Below are positions 28,081-38,739 of a stretch of 64,000 nt of DNA, piece after piece. Every line of letters begins with the position of its first letter. Within the stretch, counting starts at the first letter, position 1. The stretch is from Strigamia acuminata (Eukaryota; Arthropoda; Chilopoda; Geophilomorpha; Linotaeniidae), in contig OX442317.1 of assembly GCA_949358305.1 (NCBI GenBank), forward strand, positions 2,666,001-2,730,000, given 5' to 3'. A program made the translations under genes and the position numbers. The notes under the pieces are model-generated. The model ran no database searches, was not told where the DNA came from, and saw only the letters and a program-made list of their open reading frames with translations.

Positions 28081-31000
28081 TTATGTCTTTTTGTTAGCTT
28101 CGTTCATATACGCAGTGTATTTTTTCTCCTGCAATTCGTACAATTTCAGAAGTTTCTTCGTTTGTCCTTTCGTGAGTTCTTTTCCACTTACGTCATGAGT
28201 TGGTAAACCCTAAACAAATTTTTTTTTTACCCCAATGTCGATTTCAAGGATTGCATTTAGATTTCTTACTCTTTCATCAAACTTGGAATATTTGTCCACT
28301 TCTCTCCTAAACAGCTCATTCGGCGGGATTTTTAGCTGCGCGTCTTTGGCTTCTTTCGCCTGCACTTGTTCTTTTCGCTTCCGTTCCTTCTCGGCACGTT
28401 TCTCCTCTTCGAGTTTCAACTTTTCCTCACGTTCCCTTAACAGCGTTTGCGCATCGACGAGTTTAATCACGGACGGAGCGCCGTCGCGATCCTCCAAACG
28501 TACGCCAATGGGCGGAAGATCGTCGTCTCTCAACTCGTCGCACGCCTTCAAGATTTCCATTCCTGTTAAAATAAATAAATTAATTAATATAAACAAAGTT
28601 TAAAATTTTTTTCTTTTTTTTTTTTTACTTTTCTCCTTCTTAGCAAACGCTCGCATTTCGTCCCTGAAACGCGCCAAAGCGGCCAGAACGGGCATAATTT
28701 GCGCCTCGGCCTAAAAATAAGCAAAATCAAACCAAAAATAATTTTTTAAAAAAAAGAAAAGTGTTTATAATTAAATTAATTAATTAAATTACATTCGCCA
28801 TAGACTCGGATTCCTGAAATCCGATTTTTCGCAGCTCCTCTACGGATCGTTGCGTCTCCTCGTCGTCTTTTTGCTCTTTTTCGCAGAAATTAAAAGCGCT
28901 GATTCCGCCCTCCACCAATTGGACACCGAAAGGCGTGAGTGTGTCATCTCTCAACCGATCGCTGGCGGTCAAAATTTCCGCTACTGTTTAAATAAATAAA
29001 TAAATAATCAATAAAAATAATTTTTTATTGATATTATATTTTTTACTGTTGTCTTTCTTCGCAAATTCTCGCATTTTCTCCCAGAAACACGCCAAAATGT
29101 CAACAACTTGCGAGGCCAAGCGCTCGGCCGATGCATCCTCCGATCTGGCTCCGGTCGAACCGGTTGCTCCGAAAATGTTTAAAATTCTCGTAACGTAAAT
29201 TCCGATTTCTTTGAGGATGTCGTAATTCGGTTCGCCGTTCTTTGTGTCTTTGATGTAAATATTGTAAGCGCTTATCAGCTCGCGAATGAAATCCAAGACC
29301 GACGCCGTGTCGATGTTGTCTATTTAAAATTAAAATAAATTTTAAAAAAATCAAAATTTTGTTCTTTTTGTATCATTGTTACCACACATGGCTTCGTGGA
29401 TTCTGCTTTGCAATTTCAAAAATCTAAAAACACAAATTAAATTAAAAATTTGCAGAAAATATTAAAATTAATAATTTTAATAGGAAAAAAAAATTCGGAC
29501 TTTTCTTGCAGGTTTTTTTCACTTCCGGTTAATTTTTGGTCCACTGGCTCGTCGGGCTGTGACCGGAGTATATCTTTGATGTTCAGAAAGAATTCCTGAA
29601 AACAAAATCCAAAAGAATTCAAAAAAAATCAAAAAAAAATTATTCAATGAATTGTTATTTACATTGACACTTTTTTCGTACTGAACGGCCAAATCCATCG
29701 TATTCTGACTGTAATCCAACGTATCTCTCCACGAATGCATCAAAAACGCAATCCGCAATTGGCGCGCGCTGTTTTTCTCCAAAGCTTGTTGAATCGTGAT
29801 GAAATTCTTCAACGATTTCGACATTTTACAACCGGCGATTGTCAAGTGACCGGAATGTAGAAAATACCGAACCCACTCATCGTTATCAAAATAAGCCTAA
29901 AATATAATCAAAATTTAAAAAAAAATTATTAACTAAAAAAAAAAAAAAAAAAAAATTACTTCCGACTGAGCTAATTCGTTATCGTGATGCGGAAAACGCA
30001 AATCGACTCCTCCCGTGTGAATATCGATGCAATCTCCGAGAATATCACTCGCCATCGCCGAACACTCAATGTGCCATCCGGGACGTCCCTAATAAAAAAA
30101 AATAATAATAAATGAATAAATCCATTAAATCCTCTTTGATTTACCTTCCCCCAAGGTGAATCCCACGCGGGCTCACCCGGTTTCGACGATTTCCAGAGTG
30201 CAAAATCATTTTTGCTTTTTTTATCTCCCAATTTGTCGTCGGAAACGCTTAAATCTCCTAAAAATAATTTTAAAAACATCAAAAAATGGCGGCTTGAAAG
30301 ATATTTCCTGATTAAATTCAACCTTCGCCTTCGTCCAGCGCTTTCGTGTCGCCAAACGCTTCCGGAACCAATTTGGCGTACCGATGGTTCGGATGTTGGT
30401 TGAAACGATTCGTGTCGAAGTAAACAGAACCCTTCGACGCGTATCTGCCGAAAAATAAATTTTTATTTAATATTAAATATTTGAATTTATTTTCGGTTTA
30501 TTAGAATTACGCCATTTCGTTTTTCACTATTTGCTTCGTGTATTCCACGATTTTAGGAACATATTCGCTGACCCGCGTCACAACATCGGGACGTAAAACC
30601 TGAAAAATTTAATATTATTAAAATAAATAATTTTAAAAATTAAAAAATTAAAATTTACGTTCAACGAGTCCAGATCCTTCCAAAATTTCTCTTCCCAAAA
30701 TTCAGGTAATTTCGAAAAAATCGAATTATCGCAAATATCTTTAGCGAATCTCGAATCCAACCAATCCGACAAAACATCTTGCGCATCACGTCCCATTTTG
30801 CGTCTACAATTCGCGATTTCCAACTCGCAATTCGATTTAATCGCTTCCCGCAACTCCCTAACGGACACCTCAACGCGAGCAATAATTCCATCCATCATTT
30901 GTTTCTTATCTGGATCAGTAGTTGCGCTCATTTTCTCCGAAAACGGCTAAGAAAAATACAATAATAAATCACCAAAATCGAAAAACCGGAAGTTTGAGTT

Positions 31001-31426
31001 CGTTACAGTCAACGCTAATTCGATATCGGCGAGTAATTCTTCCAGCGTCGGTTCTGCCGACAAATAATTCTTGAATAAATGATTACGACGAGCTCTCATG
31101 ATGATTTTATCGTCGATATCGGTGATATTCATCACGTAATTCACGTCGTAATAGAAATAATCCTTGATGACCCTTCGTAGAATATCGAAGGAAATGTAGG
31201 ACCTCGCGTGCCCCATGTGTGCCGCATCGTAGACAGTGGGTCCGCAACAATACCAACTCACTTTCCTGCCCGATTTTGGAGTAAATGTTTCCTGAGAATT
31301 GAAAAATTATTTTTAAAAAAAAATATTCAAATTTGAATAAATTAGCGATAAAATACGCTTGAAATCGTCGTAACTCACCTTTTTCCGCGTCAAACTATTG
31401 TATAGTTTTAATACTGGCGCTTCCAT
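28081..31426 (-). CDS. CARS1: Cysteinyl-tRNA synthetase, cytosolic
   Basis: Charges tRNA-Cys with cysteine. Exons (minus): 31426-31379, 31291-31007, 30946-30659, 30599-30511, 30444-30323, 30257-30145, 30088-29960, 29896-29663, 29595-29501, 29423-29383, 29319-29047, 28983-28793, 28710-28629, 28562-28270, 28209-28081, giving 803 residues (human about 748). Motifs: [10 protein letters not shown] with a zinc ligand Cys, HMGH at 41-44 (HIGH motif), [22 protein letters not shown] and KMSKS at 382-386. The C-terminal part keeps the coiled [14 protein letters not shown] region and KIPPNELF...DKYSKFDE. Exons 11-12 and 13-14 encode two versions of one helical module, where human CARS1 has one; this explains the extra length. 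Introns are all 56-87 bp. AATAAA follows at about 28021. Confidence 0.97.
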
Positions 31427-31768
31427 CGCTGCAAGTCGTTGGTTTTTCTAATATTTAATCAATTTGGTATTTTAATTTCCAGTCAATTGAAGGAATTTCC
31501 TAGAGTTAACTTACCGGCTGTCACGCTCCACGATGGTTGCTCGTCCTTCGGTGTTATGACGTCATTATTTTGTAGACGTTTATATTACGTTCATATGTTT
31601 TAATATTAATAGGATAAAAATCGTAGAGGATTTATAGTTTGGTTATATTCTCCACGAGATACGGTAATATAAAATTAATTTCGTTACATCTAATCGGTGT
31701 TCGACTCGCTCTAGTTACATTCGTCTAGCTACCGCACGACTCCCAATTCAAACAATCACAACATCAAA
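31427..31768. promoter_or_regulatory. Divergent promoter interval, CARS1 and SMNDC1-like
   Basis: Only 342 bp separate the two start codons, so both promoters must lie here. There is no TATA box in a convincing position. A shared housekeeping-type promoter is inferred from layout alone. Confidence 0.6.
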
Positions 31769-32398
31769 ATGGCGGAGAATTTAGCAGGTAGTCTACGACA
31801 ATACGAAGCCCATCTTCAACAAGTAGAAGCCGCTTTAATTAACGAACCGGACAACGAAGATCTGCTGAAACTCAAATTGGATCTACAAAATGTGGTGGAG
31901 TTAACCCAACAGCTTTTGAAACAATCTAATTCGAATAGCGAAGAAAAGAAATCCAAAGCCGATGCAAAAGGTCGGAAAAATGGTGACAAATCTGAAATCC
32001 CCGCACGTTCTGATCCACTTTTTGTCTTTTCAGGCGATGGAATGTCAAATTTCCCACCCCTGCCGTCGTTCGCGAGCAGTTCGGTGAATTCGGTAGGCAA
32101 AAACCAGTCGAAAAAAGCGCAATTGGCGTCGGTGCGCGAATATCACAAACAGAAATCGCAAAAGAAAGCGCAACGAATGAAACAACTGGAAGAGGAGCGG
32201 GAAGCCGTCAAGTCGAGTTGGCAGCAGTTTAACACGAAAGCTTTTAAGAAAAACAAAAAGGGACAGGTGAAGAAAAGCATCTTTGCCACACCGGACAATG
32301 TCAACGGGCGTGTGGGAGTTGGGACGTGTGGAATCGGCGGCAAACCGATGACCGAATATCATCAACAGGAGAAGCGGCATAAGTCTTCGAAAACTTAA
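31769..32398 (+). CDS. SMNDC1: SMNDC1/SPF30 homologue lacking the Tudor domain
   Basis: SPF30 is a splicing factor needed for tri-snRNP joining; its Tudor domain binds dimethylarginine on Sm proteins. This single open frame gives 209 residues (human 238). The N terminus (YEAHLQQVEAAL...NEDLLKLKLDLQNVVELT) and C terminus (KAQRMKQLEEER, SSWQQFNTKAF.KNKKGQVK.SIFA, GRVGVGTCGI..KPMT.Y) match SPF30 closely. Between them the roughly 60-residue Tudor fold is absent; a Ser/Lys/Gly-rich linker stands in its place. A possible 63-bp in-frame intron (31970-32032, GTCGGA to TTTTCAG) could shorten the linker further, but cannot supply a Tudor domain. AATAAA lies at 32510. Confidence 0.92.
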   Translation: MAENLAGSLRQYEAHLQQVEAALINEPDNEDLLKLKLDLQNVVELTQQLLKQSNSNSEEKKSKADAKGRKNGDKSEIPARSDPLFVFSGDGMSNFPPLPSFASSSVNSVGKNQSKKAQLASVREYHKQKSQKKAQRMKQLEEEREAVKSSWQQFNTKAFKKNKKGQVKKSIFATPDNVNGRVGVGTCGIGGKPMTEYHQQEKRHKSSKT

Positions 32399-33368
32399 AT
32401 TGCAGAAAGAAGAAAATTCGAATAATTCTAAAAATTGAATTCACGTTGGATTTGTAATAGTTCTAATTATTATTATTATGTGTTTATATAAATGTCACGC
32501 AAACGTTCGAATAAAATTAGATGGTTTTTTTTTTTGTTTTTTTAAAGAAATAAATGATATTGATTGTGAAAGAAAGTTATGGAATATCAAAACTTTTGTT
32601 TTTTAATATTTTGTTTAATATCAATAGGAATATTTCACTAACTGTTTCACATTTTTGCAAAATGGAATTTTTGTGTACAAATCCAAATTTGTTTGAACAA
32701 CTTCTGTCCCTAATGGAAAGAATTTTTTAAAATTTAGTGATTAAAATTGAATTAATTAAAAATGGCGTCTAAAATAGTCTTAATTCGCAGATTAAAACGG
32801 TCTAAAGGACTCTTTTTTTGCAGTTTTCAATCAAAGAATCAAATTTTGTGCATAAAATTCATCATTGCGATGGACAAACACTTTTTTTTGCAGATTTCTC
32901 GTGAAAAAATTACATATTTGCACATTTCCAGTAAAAAAAAATATATTTTTACACTTAAAATATTCATTTTTCAGTCTAAAATGGTCTACCGGTATTATTC
33001 TTTCAAATATACTAATATAGTCAGTTTTTGCATATTTCTCATGAAAAAAGACATTTTTACACATTACTCATGAAAAAAAGAGACATTTTTACACATTTCT
33101 CATGAAAAAAGAGACATTTTTACACATTTCTCATGAAAAAAGAGACATTTTTACACATTTCCTGTGAAAATAGTCTAAAACGATCCATTTGTGCACTTTA
33201 AACAATCATTGAGCTGAAACAATCGATGTGCCACGCACTCTGTTTGGCCCGCAGTTTCTAAGGCGACGATTGTTACTGGAAATGTAAGTTCAAACGAGTT
33301 CTACAATTCGTTACAAATTTTTTGTTTCGGAAAAATTGTCCGCGAACATCTTTCTTCTAGTTCACGAA
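32399..33368. repeat. Spacer with a short CATTTCTCATGAAAAAAGAG repeat
   Basis: From about 33040 to 33175 the unit TTTTTACACATTTCTCATGA plus AAAAAGAGACA (about 31 bp) recurs four to five times. Looser versions start at 32880. The right end holds a likely 5' UTR intron of the next gene, from GTAAGT near 33280 to TTCTTCTAG at 33360. Confidence 0.75.
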
Positions 33369-34811
33369 ATGGCAGAAGTGTTCGAATCAGCAGGTTTGAA
33401 AGACCACATGGATTTCGACTACAACGAGAAAATGACCGACTTATCCATCTACATCGGACCGAACAAAAGCAACTCTGTCAAAATCGCCGCTCACAAATTC
33501 GTCCTCAGCGACGCCAGTCCCGTTTTCACCCGCATGATGATCGAAAAACACTTCAAAGAGAGCGAAACGGGCGAAATCTTCATCACCGACATCCGCCCCA
33601 TCATCTTTGAAAAGGTCTTAATGTAAGCCGCCATCTTTCCTAAACCAAAACAAAAAAAAAAAAAAATTATTTCCCTTCGCAGATATCTCTACAAGGGGAT
33701 GCTCAACCTCTCCTCGATGGAAGAATGCCTGGAAACTCTGCAAGTCGCCGACAAATACTTCATGAACGAACTAAAAAACATTTGCCTCGACGAAATGCTC
33801 AAATACGAAATCACCGACGACACCTTCTGGCATTTATTCGAAAACTACAACAGCCGGGGCCTGGACCTAATAAGCGAGGAATTAATAATCAAAATGTACA
33901 ACTACTTGGACGAAAACACGCGCGAAATACTCACGCACGAGAACCTGCAGCTCCTTGAACGGCCAGTCCTCTCCCGGATCGTGCAGCGCGGTTCCCTAAA
34001 AGCCAAAGTGGACGAACGACTCGTGTTCGACAGCGTCGTGAGATGGGCCAAAGCCGAGTGCAAGCGGCGCCAGCTGGAGACGACTCCGGAAAACCAGCGC
34101 AGCGTGCTCGGCAACGTCCTCTTCCTCATCCGATTCTTCCGCATGTCCAAAGACAAATTCAAGGACGGGCCGATGAAATCGGGCATCTTATCGCTCAAGG
34201 AAATCGACTCGATGATGCGCGACTCGTACCCGCGGAAGACGGTGCTGCCGCCGCCGTGGAACAACCAACTGCTCTCGTGCCCGCGAGAGACATTTTGGTC
34301 ACTCAATACGATGATCGTGTGTCGGCGCACCGACTGGGAGACCACGTGCTTTGTGTACGCGACCGACGTGGTCGTGCAAAGCATCGACTTTTGGTTCTCC
34401 AAAGCGTGCGACGCCAACGTGTGCTTGAGCGAGCTCAGTGGACGCGTCATCAAGAGCTGGCAGGTGGTCAACTCGCCGGACGAGCACAGCGAACTGCGCG
34501 GCTTCACGCGGCTCGAGGGTCCGTTGTTTATGCGCGAATTCACGTGCTACACGCTCGTGATTAATCACATGAACCTGAAGGACGAGTTGAAGGTGGAGTT
34601 CTGTCACGCCGGACCGTGGGGGGATCGGTTCGGCGAGCAGACGGTCTTTTTCACGTGTTTGTTGAGCGATATTAGGAATGTGGAGAAGTGCAAGAGCATG
34701 GCTTATTGGAAGAAGATTTTCGCTGGCAAGCCCACCGAGAATGAGGATTTGGTGATTCCGACGCCGTCCAAAGTCTGTTTGATTTTTGCCATGAAAACTT
34801 CGTTTTGCTGA
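33369..34811 (+). CDS. BTB-BACK domain protein, paralogue A
   Basis: BTB-BACK proteins usually act as homodimeric substrate adaptors of Cullin-3 ubiquitin ligases; that role is inferred here. Exons: 33369-33622 and 33683-34811, giving 460 residues. The BTB domain covers about 20-125: DLSIYIGPN, HKFVLSDASPVFTRMM, the exon junction at VLI/YLYKGML, then TLQVADKYFMNELKNICL. A BACK-type helical region follows (FDSVVRWAKAEC, LIRFFRMSKDKF). The last ~200 residues (from PPPWNNQL) are shared with paralogue B and may be a PHR-like beta domain, as in BTBD1/2/3/6, but I see no firm motif. The first ATG after a likely 5' UTR intron was chosen. AATAAA lies at 34941. Confidence 0.88.
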
Positions 34812-35224
34812 ATTTTATATTAAACGTTTTGATATTTTAATTGAATTCGATTCGACTAATTATTTTATTATATTTCGATGCAGATGGGCACTCAGTTGAG
34901 GTTTATTAATCTTTGCTTTTATATCAATCATACACTGGATAATAAAATGATTAAAACGGACAAAATTAGTTATTTAATTTGTAAACACCACGCACGACGC
35001 CATTTTGAGAAGTTTTAGGTGGAGGTCCATCTGGTGTTGAGTTGGGTTAATTATTTTGTGAAATATACGGCGCTTCAGGTGGTCAAAGTCAACATTAAGG
35101 CATTATTGTTGACTGAAAATTTTTATAAATGAGTTTCTTTTCTGAAGGAATTTAAGCAAAAAAAAGATACTTGTTAATTTGTTTTGAATTTTGAATCTGC
35201 AAATCTGAAGAATTTGTGTTGCAC
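34812..35224. other. Spacer between the BTB paralogues
   Basis: Contains the poly(A) signal of paralogue A and presumably the promoter of B. Nothing else is recognised. Confidence 0.5.
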
Positions 35225-37194
35225 ATGGCGGCGGAAACTCACATCGCAGGATTATATCTGAACAGTCATCTGAGCGACATTACTTTGTACGTCGGGCCGA
35301 CCATGAACAACTCTTCGAAATTCCCAGTCCACCAACTCGTTTTGTGCGCTGCCAGTCCAGTTTTCAACGCAATGTTCAGTGGCAACTACGACGAGAACGT
35401 CCGAAGATCAGTTCTCATCAAGGACATCGCTCCATCAATCTTCCATAAATTATTAATGTAAAAACAAGATAAACCCGAAAAAATAGAAAAATTTACGAAA
35501 AACCCGAAAGATTTAAGAAAACCCGAATTTTTTTTAAAAAACCCAAAAAACTTAAGAAAAACCCGAAAAACTTAAGAAAAACGCGAAATATTTAAGAAAA
35601 ACCGGAAAAATTTAAGAAAACCCGAAATTTTTTTAAAAAAACCCAAAAATTTAAGAAAAACCCGAAAAATTTAAGAAAAACCCGAAATATTTAAGAAAAA
35701 CCGGAAAAATTTACGAAAAATCGGAAAAATTTAAGAAAAACCCGAAAAATTTACGAAAAATTTAAGAAAAACCCGAAAAATTTAAGAAAAACCTGAAAAA
35801 TTTAAGAAAACTCGAAAAAATCACTAACCGTCCAAAAATCTGTCTAAAACCCGAAAAAAAAAAACGATATAAAACCAAAATACCTGAAAACACAAAAAAA
35901 TACAAAGAAACACAAAAAATTAAGAAAAACCCAAAAATAAAACCAATAATTAAAAAAAAACACCCGAAAACTCGAAAAAAGACCCATAAACCTTAAAAAA
36001 AAAAAACACGCCAATAAAGCCAAACATGTAAACTAATTACCATTTTTAATTTCCAGGTTTCTTTACACAGGTGTACTCACCGTCTCCTCCATGACGGAAG
36101 CAGTGCAAGTTCTACGCGCGAGCGACAAATACGACATCCAAAAACTAAAATCCACGTGCTTCGAAGAAATCTCCAAATTCCAGATGAGCCTCGAAGACTT
36201 CTGGACGCTCTTCGCCAACCACATCGACTTCGACGAGCAACTCACCTCCCGCGAGATGAAAATGGCCATTTTCCACTACCTCGACACCAACGCCGCGGAA
36301 ATCGTCAAACACGGCAAACTCGCCTACATCGACAAACAAACCCTCACCCTCATCCTCTCCCGCACCACCTTCCACATCCCCGAGCCCGACCTGTGCGACG
36401 CCGTCGTCCAATGGTCCAAAATCCAATGCTGCGCCGCCCACCAAGACCCCACCCTGCGCAACCAGCGCGCCATGCTCGGCGACGCCATCTACCAGCTGCG
36501 TTTCCTCACGGTCCCCGTCAACATCCTCGAAAACATGCCGATATTCGCGCTCCTAACCCCCGAAGAAAAACAACTCTTGACGCACTCGCCCGAGCGCCTC
36601 ACGCCGCCCTGGAACCGCGAGCTCATGCAACGGCGCAGGAAAAGTTGCTGGTGTCTCACCACCAACAGCAACCCGTACATGTCGACCGACTACTCGACCA
36701 CCTACTTCGTGTTCGCCCGGGACGCCTGCTTGATCAACATGGAGATTTGGCTGGAAGACGAGTTCGGACAAGTGAGCGACGTCGTCATCAACGCGCTGGA
36801 ACGCAACGGCGCCAAAATCCCCATCAAGGTGTCCTACAGCCAGCAGGAGGTTGTGCGCAACTGCAAACAGATGCGCATGAGTCCGAAGCCCATCTTGAAC
36901 ATTTCGTCGGCGTTTGTCAAGGCGTTTTGCTGCTACCAGTTGGTTCTGGTGCCGAAGAACACTCGCGCGGTCGTGTACGACGACGATTTCACCTCATACG
37001 GCTACGACGAGCACGGCGACGCGGTGTTTTACAGTGTCGGCGAGGAGGACGTCGTCGACGTCGAGAAATTCGTCTCGTCCGACTATTGGAGGTCGGTTTT
37101 CGCCAAGAAACCGCCGACGCAAGACGAGAACGTTGTTTTGAGTGACGTGGTCACGAGTAGTTGTATTTTGAACGTTTCCGCCATTTTTTCGTGA
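35225..37194 (+). CDS. BTB-BACK domain protein, paralogue B
   Basis: Exons 35225-35457 and 36057-37194 give 456 residues. BTB: DITLYVGPT, HQLVLCAASPVFNAMFSG, then after the intron FLYTGVLTVSSM and LRASDKYDIQKLKSTC. BACK region: LCDAVVQWSKIQC, YQLRFLTVPVNIL. The PPWNRELM junction and C-terminal part match paralogue A. The intron splits the same codon position (LLM/FLYTG) as in A, so the two arose by tandem duplication. Identity looks moderate, so the duplication is old. Exon 2 is strikingly GC-rich, with mostly C/G third positions, against very AT-rich introns. AATAAA lies at 37265. Confidence 0.88.
35465..35840. repeat. Intronic repeat, AATTTAAGAAAAACCCGAAA type
   Basis: The intron of BTB paralogue B is lengthened by about 16 drifting copies of a 19-23 bp unit with core TTTAAGAAAAACCCGAAAAA. 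Confidence 0.9.
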
Positions 37195-37790
37195 ACTTTC
37201 TCCCACTTAATCTCCGAATTTTGGCGGTTCCCTGTCATCTGGTGGTGAATAATGCAAGTTTGTCTAATAAATTACCACGACGCTAAGCCTACGTCGCCGT
37301 CGTCGATGATGTATTACGTTTGACTTCCTTTTATGTTTTCAAATGTTTTCAAACGATGATAATAATAAAAAAAAATAGAGCATCATTAATCAGGATTTAA
37401 AATAATTCATTACATTTATTCGACGAAACATGAACACTACATGAAATCAACACCCACACAGCACGTTCAGTTATATTTCTTATTTACAACGGGAATAAAT
37501 TAGCGTAGGTTAGGATAATAAATGAAGGAATTTGCCGCCAGGGTTTTGTTTTAGAGATTAAAACTGAAGGGCTTTTATGACGGGATTAAAAGGATCAAAA
37601 ATTAAAAGTTTTAATTTTAATTTTCAATGTCATCAAATGGTAGAACACAATTTATTGTTTTGGGATTGTTTGGTATTGTTTTTGTCTTTCCAGTCCACCT
37701 TATTGTTGTCCGATTGATGATTTCACGCCTAATTTATTGGCATCGTACAAAAAAAGAAAATTACTCTTTATTTGTAACTCCAGGGTGAGT
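37195..37790. other. Spacer, no gene seen
   Basis: 3' UTR of the BTB paralogue (AATAAA near 37265), then AT-rich sequence with no recognisable feature before the TIR element. Confidence 0.5.
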
Positions 37791-38739
37791 CAAAGGGCTG
37801 GAAACACCTTTTTTACTTAAAAATGACCGAAGGTATATCAATTCTATTGATGTGATCGAATAGAAAGCTGATGGCGGGCTATCCAGTCGTGACCTGGATG
37901 GTCATCTTCAAGGTCATTCATTTTGTACTTTTTAAACGGTTTAAGATACGTCAAATTAGTACTACGCAACTCTTGTCATTTCAAGTTAAATTAAATTGAA
38001 TTAATTGTTTTTATTCCTTTGAAAAAAAATAATTTAGGCATTAAATAAAGAGACACTGGTTTATCTGGTGTACTTGCATACTAATGCAAACTTGAATACC
38101 GTACCGCCCTGCTTAAACGCTCGAGCGTTTAATTTTTTTTATCAGCCGCTTCCCCGACGCCAATTTGAAACCCGGCGCTAAATTGAACCCGGCGCATAAC
38201 CGAAAATTCGCCGATTTTTCGGCAAAAATCACTGATTTTTTACAAAAAATCGGTGATTTTTTTGCCTGGCGCTTATTCGGGGCCGGCGCCAATTCATTGA
38301 ACCGCCGATGACTGCCCGGCGCTAAAACGGGGCCGGCGCTTTATTGAACCCGGGCGTTTAAACGGGGCGGTACGGTACATTTATTTTCGTAATTCAGTAC
38401 TTTTGTAGTAGAAATTTAATTTTTGCCACAATGGCTGATTTTACTTCAGCTGATTTGTTTTCATTTTAAAAAGAAGACATTTAACTTAAAATGATTACGA
38501 TAAGTTGCGTAGTACTAATTCGATGGTGCTCTACAACTTTGTAATTAGAAATTTTGCTGCATCTTAAACCGTTTAAAAAGTACAAAATAAATTACCTTGA
38601 AGATGACCTTCCGGGTCAAATTTAACGTCACCACTGGACACCCCACCATCGACTTCCTATTCGACCACATCATTAAAATTAATATATCTTAAGTCATTTT
38701 CAAGAAAAAAAGGTGTTTCCACACTTTTGACTCATCCTG
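37791..38739. mobile_element. Long terminal-inverted-repeat element hosting another MITE
   Basis: The left arm starts CAGGGTGAGTCAAAGGGCTG. The right arm's reverse complement starts CAGGATGAGTCAAAAGTGTG. The arms, about 200 bp each, also share GGAAACACCTTTTTT, TTCAAGGT, TACTTTTTAAACGGTTTAAG and TTAGTACTACGCAACTT. No coding region. The centre contains the complete element 38099-38375. Confidence 0.85.
38099..38375. mobile_element. MITE, TA-flanked, ends CCGTACCGCCC
   Basis: Ends CCGTACCGCCCTGCTTAAAC and (reverse complement) CCGTACCGCCCCGTTTAAAC, flanked by TA at 38097-38098 and 38376-38377. It is 277 bp and GC-rich inside, with repeated GGCGCTTATTC/CCGGCGC motifs. It lies inside the 37791-38739 element, so it inserted later. 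Confidence 0.9.

Noticed and set aside
36145-37145. A 329-codon arginine/histidine-rich frame and antisense frames over BTB paralogue B
   Set aside because: Same region as the BTB exon; they arise from its strong C/G third-position bias.
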